NCBI GenBank assembly: GCA_944372345.1
Contig: CALVYT010000019.1
Coordinates: forward strand, 22,968 to 86,967
DNA from: an uncultured Clostridia bacterium
GTDB lineage: Bacteria > Bacillota > Clostridia > Christensenellales > Pumilibacteraceae
DNA length: 64,000 bases
Reading direction: 5' to 3'
Positions 24,383 to 32,061 of this stretch are shown one piece after another; within the stretch, counting starts at the first letter, position 1; each line of letters starts with the position of its first letter. A program made the position numbers and the translations under genes. The notes beneath the pieces were generated by a model, which saw only the letters and a program-made list of their open reading frames with translations, was not told the origin of the DNA and made no database searches.

Positions 24383-25393
24383 ATGACTATCGGCGGGTTT
24401 ATCGGAAAATACGCGCCGCTCTGGCGCGGGCATACGCCGGGGCATAAGGGAACGCTGTGCGCGCGGGACGTCACGGAGATCCTCGACGTATTCCCGGGCG
24501 GGCTCGTCGAGGCTGCGGAAACGCGCGGAGCGAAGCTGTACGGCGCGGAAAAGCTGCGGTTTTTAACGGGCGGCTCGTCCATCGGGATCAAAGCCGCCGT
24601 GCTCGCCGCGCAGCCTGAGGTTATTCTGACGGACTGCTACCGCCACCGCGCCGTGGACGAAGCGGCGCTGCTCGCCCGCGCGCGGCTCGAACTCATCGGC
24701 GGCGCCGAGGGAGCGGACGGACTGCCCGTCCTTACGACGGCGGAAAGCGTCCGCCGCGCCCTGAAAGAGAGCGGAGCGGACTGCGTCGTCGTACAATATC
24801 CCGATTATTACGGCAGAGCCGCCGACCTCGGGGGAATAGCGGAGGAAGCGCGGAGCGCGGGCGCGACGCTTATCGTCGATTCGGCGCACGGAGCGCATTT
24901 CGCTCTCCGTCCCGATCTGTTCCCGCCGAGCGCGGTCACGGAGGCGGACGCGTGCAATATGTCGGCGCACAAGACGCTCGGCGGACTGACGCAGACGGCG
25001 TTCCTCGCCGCGCGCGGCGAGCTCGCGGGCAGGGTCGACGGTATGCTGGACGCGCTCGGCACGACGAGCCCGAATTACGTCCTGCTCGCGTCGCTGGAAG
25101 CGTGCGTGGACGGAGCGGATAAGCTGCGCGCGCGCTACGACGGGCTGAAAAAATTTTCCGATACCTTCCGCTCGCGGCATAAGTGCCTGAACGGCGATGA
25201 CTTTACGCGCATAGCCGTTGATTGCGGAGAGGGCAACGGAAAGCGCGCGGCGTATGCGTTTTACAGGCGCGGGGTCGCCGCGGAAAAATATGACGACAAA
25301 TACGTCGTTTTCATACTGACGCCGTATGACGGCGAAGAAGGGCTCGGCGCGCTGGCGGAAGCGGCGGAATGCGTGCTCGGGCGGGGAATATGA
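24383..25393 (+). CDS. Orn/Lys/Arg decarboxylase-family PLP enzyme, short form (YaaO-like)
   Basis: 336 residues. Family features: RGHTPGHKG, LTGGSSIGIKAAVLA, DCYRHRAVDEAALL, VDSAHGAHF, and the PLP lysine in MSAHKTLGGLTQTAFL. It sits immediately before tmk, as YaaO does in Bacillus subtilis. Full-length relatives are about 450-490 residues; this one lacks the C-terminal domain and much of the usual N-terminal segment, so activity as an amino-acid decarboxylase is uncertain. The MTIGGF start follows the -10 box by 9 bases with no ribosome site; upstream in-frame codons would lie before the promoter. Confidence 0.8.
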   Translation: MTIGGFIGKYAPLWRGHTPGHKGTLCARDVTEILDVFPGGLVEAAETRGAKLYGAEKLRFLTGGSSIGIKAAVLAAQPEVILTDCYRHRAVDEAALLARARLELIGGAEGADGLPVLTTAESVRRALKESGADCVVVQYPDYYGRAADLGGIAEEARSAGATLIVDSAHGAHFALRPDLFPPSAVTEADACNMSAHKTLGGLTQTAFLAARGELAGRVDGMLDALGTTSPNYVLLASLEACVDGADKLRARYDGLKKFSDTFRSRHKCLNGDDFTRIAVDCGEGNGKRAAYAFYRRGVAAEKYDDKYVVFILTPYDGEEGLGALAEAAECVLGRGI

Positions 25394-25394
25394 T

Positions 25395-26015
25395 ATGGAA
25401 TATTCGCATAACGGAAAACTGATAACTTTCGAGGGCTGCGAAGGCGTGGGCAAATCCACGCAGATACGCCTTCTTGCCGAATATCTCGAACGGCGCGGGA
25501 TCGACGCGCTGTTCACGCGCGAGCCGGGCGGCACCGCGCTCGGAGAGCGCGTGCGCGAACTGCTCAAAGACGAGTCTGCGGAGATGTTTCCCGAGACCGA
25601 ACTGCTGCTGTTCGAAGCCGCGCGCTGCGAGAACACGCGCAGGGTGATCGTTCCGGCGCTCGAAGCGGGGCGGCTGGTCGTCGTGGACAGATATATCGAT
25701 TCGACGACGGCGTATCAGAGTTTCGGCAGGGGGCTGGACCGCCGCGACGTCGAATATCTTAATCGTTACGCGACGGGCGGAGTGCGCATAGATCTGACTA
25801 TATTCCTCGATGCGCCGCCGTTTGCAAATACGTCGCGTTCGGCGTCGGACAGAATGGAACTTGCGGGAAGAGCGTTCCACGACCGCGTTTATGCGGGTTA
25901 CCGCGCGATAGGCGGAGAATGCGGCAGGTTTGAATTCATAAGTACGCGCGAAGATAAGTACGCCACGGCGCGCGAGATCGTCGCCGCGCTCGAAAAGCAC
26001 GGGGTACTGACGTGA
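25395..26015 (+). CDS. tmk: Thymidylate kinase
   Basis: 206 residues. Phosphorylates dTMP to dTDP. P-loop in FEGCEGVGKSTQIRLL, DR(Y) motif in VVVDRYIDSTTAYQ, and the substrate motif FTREPGGTALGERVREL typical of TMK. The start at 25395 is supported by CGGGGAA just upstream and by the family N-terminus (KLITFEG). It begins one base after the stop of the decarboxylase-like gene and its own stop overlaps the start of holB. Confidence 0.96.
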   Translation: MEYSHNGKLITFEGCEGVGKSTQIRLLAEYLERRGIDALFTREPGGTALGERVRELLKDESAEMFPETELLLFEAARCENTRRVIVPALEAGRLVVVDRYIDSTTAYQSFGRGLDRRDVEYLNRYATGGVRIDLTIFLDAPPFANTSRSASDRMELAGRAFHDRVYAGYRAIGGECGRFEFISTREDKYATAREIVAALEKHGVLT

Positions 26016-26953
26016 TCGACGCGCGCTACATCGCCGCCGCCCGCCGCACCGCCGCGGGGAGCGCGCTGTGCCGTTTGTTCGCTTCGGGCGAGGGCGGGAG
26101 ATCGTATCTGCTCTCGTCGCCCGACGCTCTGCTCTGCGAGTGTATCGCGCTCGCAGCCGCCGCCGCGGAGAACGGCGGAGGGAACGCAGGCAGGCGGATA
26201 GAAGAGGGCTTGTGCGACGACGTGCGCGTGTTTGGCAGGGAGGGCTTCCGCACCGAGGACGCGGACGCGGTCGTTTCGCTTTGCAGGCTCGCTCCCGCGG
26301 AGCTGAAACGCCGCGTGTTCGTGCTGCTGCTCGCAGACAGCAGCGACGCGGCGCAAAACAAACTGCTCAAAACTTTGGAGGACGCGCCGGGGCGCACGGT
26401 GTTTTTCGTCGCCGCGCCCGCCTCGTCCCTGCTGCCGACGGTGGCGAGCCGTCTGGAAACGATAATTCCCGACGCGCCGTCGCCGGGAAAGGAGTTCGAG
26501 GGGGAAACGGGCGAGAATATGCCGTATGCGCTTTACGGCGGCAGCGACAGTCTGACGGAGTTCGACGCGTTGCTAAAAGGCGAGAAAACGGATTCGCTCC
26601 GAAGAGCGATAAGGCTCGCGGAGATAATAGGACCGAGCGCGCGCATGCTCGAATGCGCGGGACTGCTCGGTCAGACCCGTCGGGATATGCGCGACACGCT
26701 GTCGTATTTCGAGCGTATACTCGGCGACGCGACGAGGTATCACGGCGGGGTCAGAACGGAAAACTACGGATTATTCAACGTGCGCGCGGTCGCGGAAAAA
26801 TTTCCGCTCGCGGCGGTGCCCGGGGCGCTGAAAGCCGCCCGCACGGCAGCCGCAAGGGCGGCTACGGGCAATCTCGCGGCGATCGCCGACACGTTCGTCA
26901 TAACCGTTTCGGAGGTAATGTATCATGCCAAGAGTGGTGGGCGTCAGGTTTGA
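26012..26953 (+). CDS. holB: DNA polymerase III delta' subunit
   Basis: 313 residues, part of the clamp loader. A GTG start overlaps the tmk stop (GTGA). Recognisable AAA+ features are FVLLLADSSDAAQNKLLKTL and the sensor region FFVAAPASSLLPTVASRLETI. As in most delta' proteins the ATP-binding P-loop is not conserved. The N-terminal zinc module is not visible, and the sequence is Ala-rich and divergent. The position between tmk and ricT matches the Firmicute operon order. Confidence 0.9.
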   Translation: MIDARYIAAARRTAAGSALCRLFASGEGGRSYLLSSPDALLCECIALAAAAAENGGGNAGRRIEEGLCDDVRVFGREGFRTEDADAVVSLCRLAPAELKRRVFVLLLADSSDAAQNKLLKTLEDAPGRTVFFVAAPASSLLPTVASRLETIIPDAPSPGKEFEGETGENMPYALYGGSDSLTEFDALLKGEKTDSLRRAIRLAEIIGPSARMLECAGLLGQTRRDMRDTLSYFERILGDATRYHGGVRTENYGLFNVRAVAEKFPLAAVPGALKAARTAAARAATGNLAAIADTFVITVSEVMYHAKSGGRQV

Positions 26954-27818
26954 AAATACGCCCAAGGTATATTGGTTCGCGTCGGACGGCGCGGATTATA
27001 AGGCGGGGCAGAGCGTCATCGTGGAGACGGCGCGCGGCGTGGAGATAGGCGTCGTCAGGACCCCGACGGAAGAGGTGGATGAGAAAAAGATAGTCGCTCC
27101 GCTCAAACCCGTCCTGCGCGCGGCGACGGAACACGATCTCGCGCGGTACGCGGAGCACGTCGCCAAAAAGCCGGAAGTGCTGCGCACCGCCGCCGAAAAG
27201 ATCGCCGCGAGAGGGCTGAAAATGAAACTCGTGGACGCGCAGTACACGATAGACGGCGCGAAGCTCGTGCTGTATTTCACGAGCGAGGGACGGGTGGATT
27301 TCCGCGAACTCGTCAAGGATCTTGCGGGCGCGTTCAGGACGCGCATCGAACTGCGCCAGATAGGCACGCGCGACGAGTGCCGCATGCTCGGCGGCTTCGG
27401 TCCGTGCGGCAGAGTGTGCTGCTGCGCGTCCGGCTGCGAGTTCGCCAAGGTCAATATCCGTATGGCGAAGAATCAGAATCTGTCGCTAAATCCCGGCAAG
27501 ATCTCCGGTCTGTGCGGCAGGCTGATGTGCTGCTTGGGCTACGAGAACGCGTACTACGCCGAGGCGAACAAGCTGCTGCCCAAGGTGGGCAGCCGCGTCA
27601 GGGTGGAAAAGGAGAACGGCGTCGCGGCGGACGGCGTCGCGGCGGGGGTCAATCAGATCAGAATGACGGTGCGCGTGCGCACGGAAAACCGCGACGGCAG
27701 CTTCGACGTTTCCGATTATCCCATCGAAAAAGTGACCAAGCTGGACGCGTCCAGCGCGGCGGACGACGTGCGCGTCAGCAAAGCGGAAGCGGACGAACTG
27801 CGGCATATGGAGGACTGA
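26925..27818 (+). CDS. ricT: PSP1-domain protein RicT (YaaT)
   Basis: 297 residues. The PSP1 domain is recognisable by the Cys clusters GPCGRVCCCASGC and SGLCGRLMCCLGYE, which in Bacillus RicT help bind Fe-S clusters in the RicAFT complex that modulates RNase Y-dependent mRNA processing. Overlaps holB by 29 bases; the ATG is preceded by GGAGG inside holB. RicA and RicF partners are not in the window. Confidence 0.93.
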   Translation: MPRVVGVRFENTPKVYWFASDGADYKAGQSVIVETARGVEIGVVRTPTEEVDEKKIVAPLKPVLRAATEHDLARYAEHVAKKPEVLRTAAEKIAARGLKMKLVDAQYTIDGAKLVLYFTSEGRVDFRELVKDLAGAFRTRIELRQIGTRDECRMLGGFGPCGRVCCCASGCEFAKVNIRMAKNQNLSLNPGKISGLCGRLMCCLGYENAYYAEANKLLPKVGSRVRVEKENGVAADGVAAGVNQIRMTVRVRTENRDGSFDVSDYPIEKVTKLDASSAADDVRVSKAEADELRHMED

Positions 27819-27906
27819 CGGCGGGTTTACGCCGCCGAAAGCGAAAGCGGGCGCGTAAAATTTTCCGAAACGAAGAATTTTGCGCCGCCAAAATATGCAA
27901 AAACTA

Positions 27907-27935
27907 TTTACTTTTTCCTTTCGCCGTGTTATAAT
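27907..27935 (+). promoter_or_regulatory. Promoter of the ferredoxin gene
   Basis: TATAAT at 27930-27935 with a weak TTTACT -35 at 27907-27912 (17-base spacer). GGGAGGA lies about 9 bases before the ATG. Confidence 0.6.
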
Positions 27936-27975
27936 AAAACCCGAACAACGAAAAAGAATCGGGAGGATAACGGTC

Positions 27976-28146
27976 ATGGCAAGAGTAATTTCGGACGAGT
28001 GCGTATCTTGCGGAACGTGCGAGGGCGAGTGCCCCGTAAACGCGATCTCCGCCGGTGCGAGCCACTACGAGATAGACGAATCCGCTTGCATCGACTGCGG
28101 AGCCTGCGAAGCTGCATGCCCCGTCGGCGCGATCAGCGAGAAATAA
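27976..28146 (+). CDS. 2[4Fe-4S] ferredoxin
   Basis: 56 residues with two CxxCxxCxxxCP motifs, CVSCGTCEGECP and CIDCGACEAACP, the clostridial-type ferredoxin that carries electrons at low potential in the cytoplasm. Start set at ATG 27976 behind GGGAGGA; the family starts MA(R/Y)xIxDxC. Single gene between ricT and a lipoprotein gene. Confidence 0.96.
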   Translation: MARVISDECVSCGTCEGECPVNAISAGASHYEIDESACIDCGACEAACPVGAISEK

Positions 28147-28193
28147 TCTTTTAAGGAGCTTTTACCCCGCTCCGACGGGCGGGATAACGTACA

Positions 28194-28691
28194 ATGAAGA
28201 AAACAAGGATAATTTTGCCCGCGCTGCTGCTTATCTGCGCGGTTGCAATGATATGCGTGTGTTTTTCCGGGTGTCTGCGGGTCGACCGCATAATCCCCGG
28301 CTCGGACACGGCGGACGACAGCTATATGTCGCTTGACGAAAAACTGCGCGGCGAAGATTACGGCTATACAGTGACGACGTATACCGTCGATCAGATGACG
28401 AACAATGAGATCTCCGGATTGCAGGCGCGAGTGACCGCCGAAAAGACGTCGAACGGCGAACGGGAATGGGTCGCCGTGTGGTATTTTACGAACGAAGAAT
28501 ACGCCATTCGTTGGTACGGGATCGACAGCACGGGATTTCTCAAATACGGGCTCGCCACGATAATAGGACCCGCTGACGCCGAGGAGGCGGAGAGCGGCGA
28601 ATATTCGGGCAGCGCGGACGTGGTGTATTCCCGTCAGGGCAGAGCGGTCGTCTGCGGTACGGCGGACGCATACGCCGACGCAATGTCTTAA
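28194..28691 (+). CDS. Small lipoprotein of unknown function
   Basis: 165 residues. The lipoprotein signal peptide is LLLICAVAMICVCFSGC with the lipidated Cys at about residue 27. The mature part is a compact alpha/beta domain with YTVDQMTNNEISGL and WVAVWYFTNEEYAIRWY. I do not recognise the domain. AAGGAG lies about 35 bases before the ATG, so initiation may be weak. Confidence 0.75.
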   Translation: MKKTRIILPALLLICAVAMICVCFSGCLRVDRIIPGSDTADDSYMSLDEKLRGEDYGYTVTTYTVDQMTNNEISGLQARVTAEKTSNGEREWVAVWYFTNEEYAIRWYGIDSTGFLKYGLATIIGPADAEEAESGEYSGSADVVYSRQGRAVVCGTADAYADAMS

Positions 28692-28769
28692 CAACAGGAA
28701 AGGGAACGGCTGCGGCGCGGACGCTCCCTTTTGTTTCGGCGCGGCGCTTTCGCCGCAAAGCGAGGCAGA

Positions 28770-29525
28770 ATGAAATTATCATCCGTATTGGGACAGTATA
28801 TAAATAAATATAAGATGATGAAGCCGAAGGAGCTGACGGAGCTGGCGGACGGCGGCGACGCAGAAGCGTGCTACGAGCTCGGCAAGCGGCTCTATGCGGG
28901 AAAGGGCGTGAAAAAGAGCTACGAACAGGCGCGCGAACGCTTCGAGGCGGGCGCGGCGAAGGATCACGCGGGCTGCTGCTACGAACTCGGCGAAATGCTC
29001 ATAGCGGGGCTGGGCGGCGAGTCGGACGACGAACGCGCCGCGGGGCTGTTCCGCAAAGCGGCGGACGGCGGCGACGTGCACGCGATGTTCGAGCTGGGCG
29101 CGATGTACGCGCAGGGCAGGGGCGTGAAGAAGAACTACGTCAAAGCCATGCGCTATCTCCGTCTCGCGAACGTGCTCCCCGAAGCGAACGCTATGCTCGA
29201 CGACGCGGTGAACTGGTGGCGTCCCGCGGCGGAAGCGCGCATACCAGAGGGCGAATACTGGTACGGCGTGTGTCTCATCAACGGCTACGGCGTGACGCCC
29301 GATTATACGGTCGGGTATAACTGGATATATCAGGCTGCGCTGTCCGATCATCCCAAAGCGATAGACGCGATGGTGCAGATCTACGAGGGCGGGATAGGCG
29401 TTCCCGCAGACAAAGATAAGGCGGCGTATTGGCGCGACCGCTACGTCAAGGTCGTCGGCGGCAAGGCGAAGGAAACGCAGTCGCTGTTCGACACCGTCGG
29501 AGAAACGGAAAAAGAAGGCGAATGA
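28770..29525 (+). CDS. Sel1-repeat protein
   Basis: 251 residues with about five Sel1-like (TPR-related) repeats: the signature A.yeLG.ml..G.GV....A...f..AA occurs from residue 30 onward (CYELGKRLYAGKGVKK, CYELGEMLIAGLGG, MFELGAMYAQGRGVKK). Such proteins are protein-interaction scaffolds. No signal peptide, so probably cytoplasmic. I chose ATG 28770 (GAGGC upstream) over an earlier in-frame start at 28731 that is Arg-rich and lacks a ribosome site. Confidence 0.85.
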   Translation: MKLSSVLGQYINKYKMMKPKELTELADGGDAEACYELGKRLYAGKGVKKSYEQARERFEAGAAKDHAGCCYELGEMLIAGLGGESDDERAAGLFRKAADGGDVHAMFELGAMYAQGRGVKKNYVKAMRYLRLANVLPEANAMLDDAVNWWRPAAEARIPEGEYWYGVCLINGYGVTPDYTVGYNWIYQAALSDHPKAIDAMVQIYEGGIGVPADKDKAAYWRDRYVKVVGGKAKETQSLFDTVGETEKEGE

Positions 29526-29554
29526 TCCGCCTTAATAATACTGGAGGTGACACT

Positions 29555-30118
29555 ATGGCTTCCGGAAGTCATAACAACAAACGCCGCTATTCGACGGCGC
29601 GCGCGTCCGCGAGTTCGCGGAAATTCTATTTCAACATCACGATCAACGCGTTCATCGGCTGTATGCTCGCGGCGATCGGCACCTGTCTGCTGTTCCAGAG
29701 CGGCAACGACGTTACGCCCGTTGCGATCACGATAGTCGGCGTGTTCTGCGTGTGCCTCGGCGCGGTGGCGATAGTGCGGTATCTGCGCAAGGCGGAAGGC
29801 ACGGACACGTCCACGCTCGTCATAGGTATTTTGCAGGCGGTGCTCGGCGTGATCCTCATTATAATGGCGAACACGATCACGGACTGGGTGTATCTGGCGA
29901 TCGGTATCGCGCTCATAGCTTACGGCGTTTACACCGTCGTCAAAGGCGCGATGCACAACAAGACGCTGTTTATCATTCTCGGCATCGTGCTCATCGTGGT
30001 CGGCATACTGATACTGCTCTATACGTTCAACGCCGACTGGCAGTGGCTTAAAGACTGGGGATATATCTTCATCGGCATAGCAGCCTATTGCGGCGCGGTG
30101 GTATTCCTGTTCTTCTGA
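29555..30118 (+). CDS. Six-TM membrane protein (HdeD/DUF308-like)
   Basis: 187 residues. A basic hydrophilic start of about 25 residues is followed by six hydrophobic helices in pairs (FIGCMLAAIGTCLLF, VFCVCLGAVAIV, VLGVILIIMANTI, LAIGIALIAYGVYTVV, IILGIVLIVVGILILLY and a last one). The alternating helix/short-loop pattern with internal glycine repeats resembles DUF308/HdeD-type proteins, but the similarity is only of pattern. GGAGGTG lies 6 bases before the ATG. Confidence 0.75.
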   Translation: MASGSHNNKRRYSTARASASSRKFYFNITINAFIGCMLAAIGTCLLFQSGNDVTPVAITIVGVFCVCLGAVAIVRYLRKAEGTDTSTLVIGILQAVLGVILIIMANTITDWVYLAIGIALIAYGVYTVVKGAMHNKTLFIILGIVLIVVGILILLYTFNADWQWLKDWGYIFIGIAAYCGAVVFLFF

Positions 30119-30126
30119 CGAAACGC

Positions 30127-30152
30127 AAACGTCCGCTCCCGCGGACGTTTTT
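30127..30152 (+). terminator. Intrinsic terminator after the membrane protein
   Basis: AAACGTCCGC/GCGGACGTTT stem with a TCCC loop, followed by TT. Confidence 0.85.
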
Positions 30153-30215
30153 CGTTTGCGGCGCGACGGCGACGTTCCGTTCGCGCTGCCGACGCGTATT
30201 CAATGGAGGTGTCCG

Positions 30216-30524
30216 ATGACCGCGGCAGAATTGTTCGCTCTCGTAAAACTCGTGCCTGCAGGGCGGGTGACGACGTACGGCGCGCTCGCCCGCGCCCTCG
30301 GCTGCCCGCGCGGCGCGCGGCAGGTGGGACGGCTGCTGCATACGAACCGAACGCCGATAGTCGTACCTTGCCATCGCGTGGTATTCCGCGACGGCAGTCT
30401 GTCGTCCGCTTTCGCTCACGGCGGCGAAAACATACAGCGCGACTGGCTGAAAAAGGAGGGCGTGCCCTTTAACGGCGACCGCGTCGACATTTCCGCCTGC
30501 TTTTTCGGGGACTTCCCCTCATAG
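30216..30524 (+). CDS. MGMT-family DNA alkyltransferase domain protein
   Basis: 102 residues, only the helix-turn-helix/active-site domain of O6-methylguanine methyltransferases. It contains VPAGRVTTYGALARALG, the Arg-finger region RQVGRLLHTNRTPIV and the active-site motif PCHRVV with the Cys present. Alkyltransferase-like (ATL) proteins normally replace that Cys, so this one may be a short active enzyme or a lesion-binding protein. GGAGGTG precedes the ATG. Confidence 0.9.
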   Translation: MTAAELFALVKLVPAGRVTTYGALARALGCPRGARQVGRLLHTNRTPIVVPCHRVVFRDGSLSSAFAHGGENIQRDWLKKEGVPFNGDRVDISACFFGDFPS

Positions 30525-30586
30525 CGACCCGCTCCCTGCGGATCGCGCGGCGTAATGCCGTTGCAACGAACGATAATATGACCGGG

Positions 30587-30632
30587 AAGCCTGCCGCGGC
30601 GCGTGCGCGCCGCGGCAGGCTTTTTTGCTTTG
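30587..30632 (+). terminator. Strong intrinsic terminator after the MGMT-like gene
   Basis: A 17-18 bp perfect GC-rich stem (AAGCCTGCCGCGG... and its complement) is followed by six T. The remaining stretch to 30815 holds no gene; a short direct repeat ATCGTTTTATG occurs at 30678 and 30733. Confidence 0.92.
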
Positions 30633-30815
30633 CGGCGGCAGGTGCTTTTGTTTTGCAGCGTTCCTTACCGCAGACGATCGTTTTATGGTTTTGCCGTAGC
30701 GCGAGGTTTTTCTCCGAGGGCGGGTCACGGCAATCGTTTTATGCCGGCAGGGCGTTCATTGCGGCGGGCGCGCGGACGGCGGAAAACGCTTCCGGGGGCG
30801 GCGAAAACGAAAGAT

Positions 30816-30864
30816 TTTACACGGATTTTACACGTTTGTTACAATTATAAATAAATTTGTTACA
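30816..30864 (+). promoter_or_regulatory. Pho-box array upstream of pstS
   Basis: TTTACA at 30816, TTTACA at 30827, GTTACA at 30838 and GTTACA at 30859, a strict 11-base rhythm with one unit skipped. This is the tandem arrangement bound by PhoP-type regulators. Confidence 0.75.
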
Positions 30865-30911
30865 AGTATGCCGTAAAATATAAGTACTAAAATCAAGGAG
30901 AAAGAAAAGAA

Positions 30912-31754
30912 ATGAAAGCAAAGAAAAGAATCGCATTTTTTGTTGCGGCGCTTGCAATGACGGCTGCGATAGCCGTTTCGTCCGTGGCATTCACGGGCTG
31001 CGGAGAACCGACGATAGTGCTTAACGGTTCGACGTCTATGGAAAAAGTCATTACGGCGCTTGCCGAAGCGTACATGGAAGATCACGATGTTCGTATAACC
31101 TATGCCGCAACGGGCAGCGGCGCGGGCGTTACCGCGGCGCAGAACGGCACGGCTGACATCGGTCTCGCTTCCCGCGACCTGACCGAAGAAGAAGAGGCTA
31201 CCGGACTCGTGGGCGAAGCTATCGCGGTCGACGCGGTCGCGATCATAGTCGCGGAAGAAAACACCACTACGACGAACGTCACCGCCGCGCAGCTTAAAGA
31301 TATCTATTTCAACGGCAATGAAAACGCTATCGAAGGTATCGAGTCTGCGGCAGGCAGAGAAGCCGGTTCCGGTACGCGCGAGTGCTTCGATGATAAAGTA
31401 GGCATAGACAAAGAGGATAAATACAATGCCGAAACCGTTTCCGAGTTCGGTTCCAACGGCGAGGTAGCCACTTCGGTCGATACCGACGTCAAGCACACGA
31501 AGATAGGTTATGTTTCGCTCAGCAGCGTTATCGAGGGAACCAAGGCGATCCAGTTCGAGGGCGTACTTCCTTCTACCGAGACCATTGCGGACAATACTTA
31601 TAAGCTGTGGCGTAATTTCACGCTCGTTATGAACGGCGGCGTGGAGAAGCTCAGCGAAGCCGCGAAAGGTTTCTATGATTTCATCTCGACCGACGAAGGT
31701 CAGAAGATCATCGAGGAAGCCGGCGCGATCCCTATGAGCGAGTTCGAGAAATAA
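30912..31754 (+). CDS. pstS: Phosphate ABC transporter substrate-binding lipoprotein
   Basis: 280 residues. Signal peptide with lipobox AFTGC, then the PstS fold: LNGSTSMEKVITAL, YAATGSGAGVTAAQNGTADIGLASRDL, and REAGSGTRECF, the Ser/Thr/Asp-containing loops that bind phosphate. Anchored on the outside of the membrane, it feeds the fused PstCA permease. AAGGAG precedes the ATG. Expression probably rises when phosphate is low, from the Pho boxes upstream. A hairpin between pstS and pstCA could lower read-through. Confidence 0.95.
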   Translation: MKAKKRIAFFVAALAMTAAIAVSSVAFTGCGEPTIVLNGSTSMEKVITALAEAYMEDHDVRITYAATGSGAGVTAAQNGTADIGLASRDLTEEEEATGLVGEAIAVDAVAIIVAEENTTTTNVTAAQLKDIYFNGNENAIEGIESAAGREAGSGTRECFDDKVGIDKEDKYNAETVSEFGSNGEVATSVDTDVKHTKIGYVSLSSVIEGTKAIQFEGVLPSTETIADNTYKLWRNFTLVMNGGVEKLSEAAKGFYDFISTDEGQKIIEEAGAIPMSEFEK

Positions 31755-31820
31755 GAATATCGAACAGCAATAGCGTGACGTTATCCGCCGAAAGGCGGTA
31801 ACAAAAACGAATATGATACG

Positions 31821-31858
31821 AAGATCTCCGCCGAAATAAGTCGGGGGTCTTTGTTTTG
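31821..31858 (+). terminator. Terminator or attenuator between pstS and pstCA
   Basis: AAGATCTCCG pairs with CGGGGGTCTT (with G-T pairs) and is followed by TTGTTTTG. It would end most pstS transcripts; a second Pho-box array lies after it. Confidence 0.6.
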
Positions 31859-31904
31859 TGACGCCGCTCTTCCGCCGCAAATCAGGCGAAAGAGCGGCGG
31901 ATAT

Positions 31905-31962
31905 TTTACGGATTTTACACGGATTTTACAATTTGTTTACAATTATGTACGAGTTATTTACA
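31905..31962 (+). promoter_or_regulatory. Pho-box array upstream of pstCA
   Basis: TTTACG at 31905, then TTTACA at 31914, 31925, 31936, a weak TGTACG at 31946 and TTTACA at 31957: an 11-base rhythm over five units. It gives pstCA-pstB-phoU its own phosphate-controlled promoter. Confidence 0.75.
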
Positions 31963-32007
31963 AGTGTGCGTTACAATATCCGTAGTAAAACAAACGGGAG
32001 AGAACTC

Positions 32008-32061
32008 ATGAAAGGAAGTATGAGTAAAGCCGTCGGCGCTCTCGGCGGAGGTGCAAAGTGA
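32008..32061 (+). CDS. 17-residue leader ORF overlapping pstCA
   Basis: ATG at 32008 behind GGGAGAG, 17 codons, Gly/Ala/Lys-rich, ending in a TGA that overlaps the GTG of pstCA (GTGA, 32058-32061). GGCGGAGG inside it is the ribosome site of pstCA. It may simply couple translation. No similarity recognised. Confidence 0.4.
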   Translation: MKGSMSKAVGALGGGAK

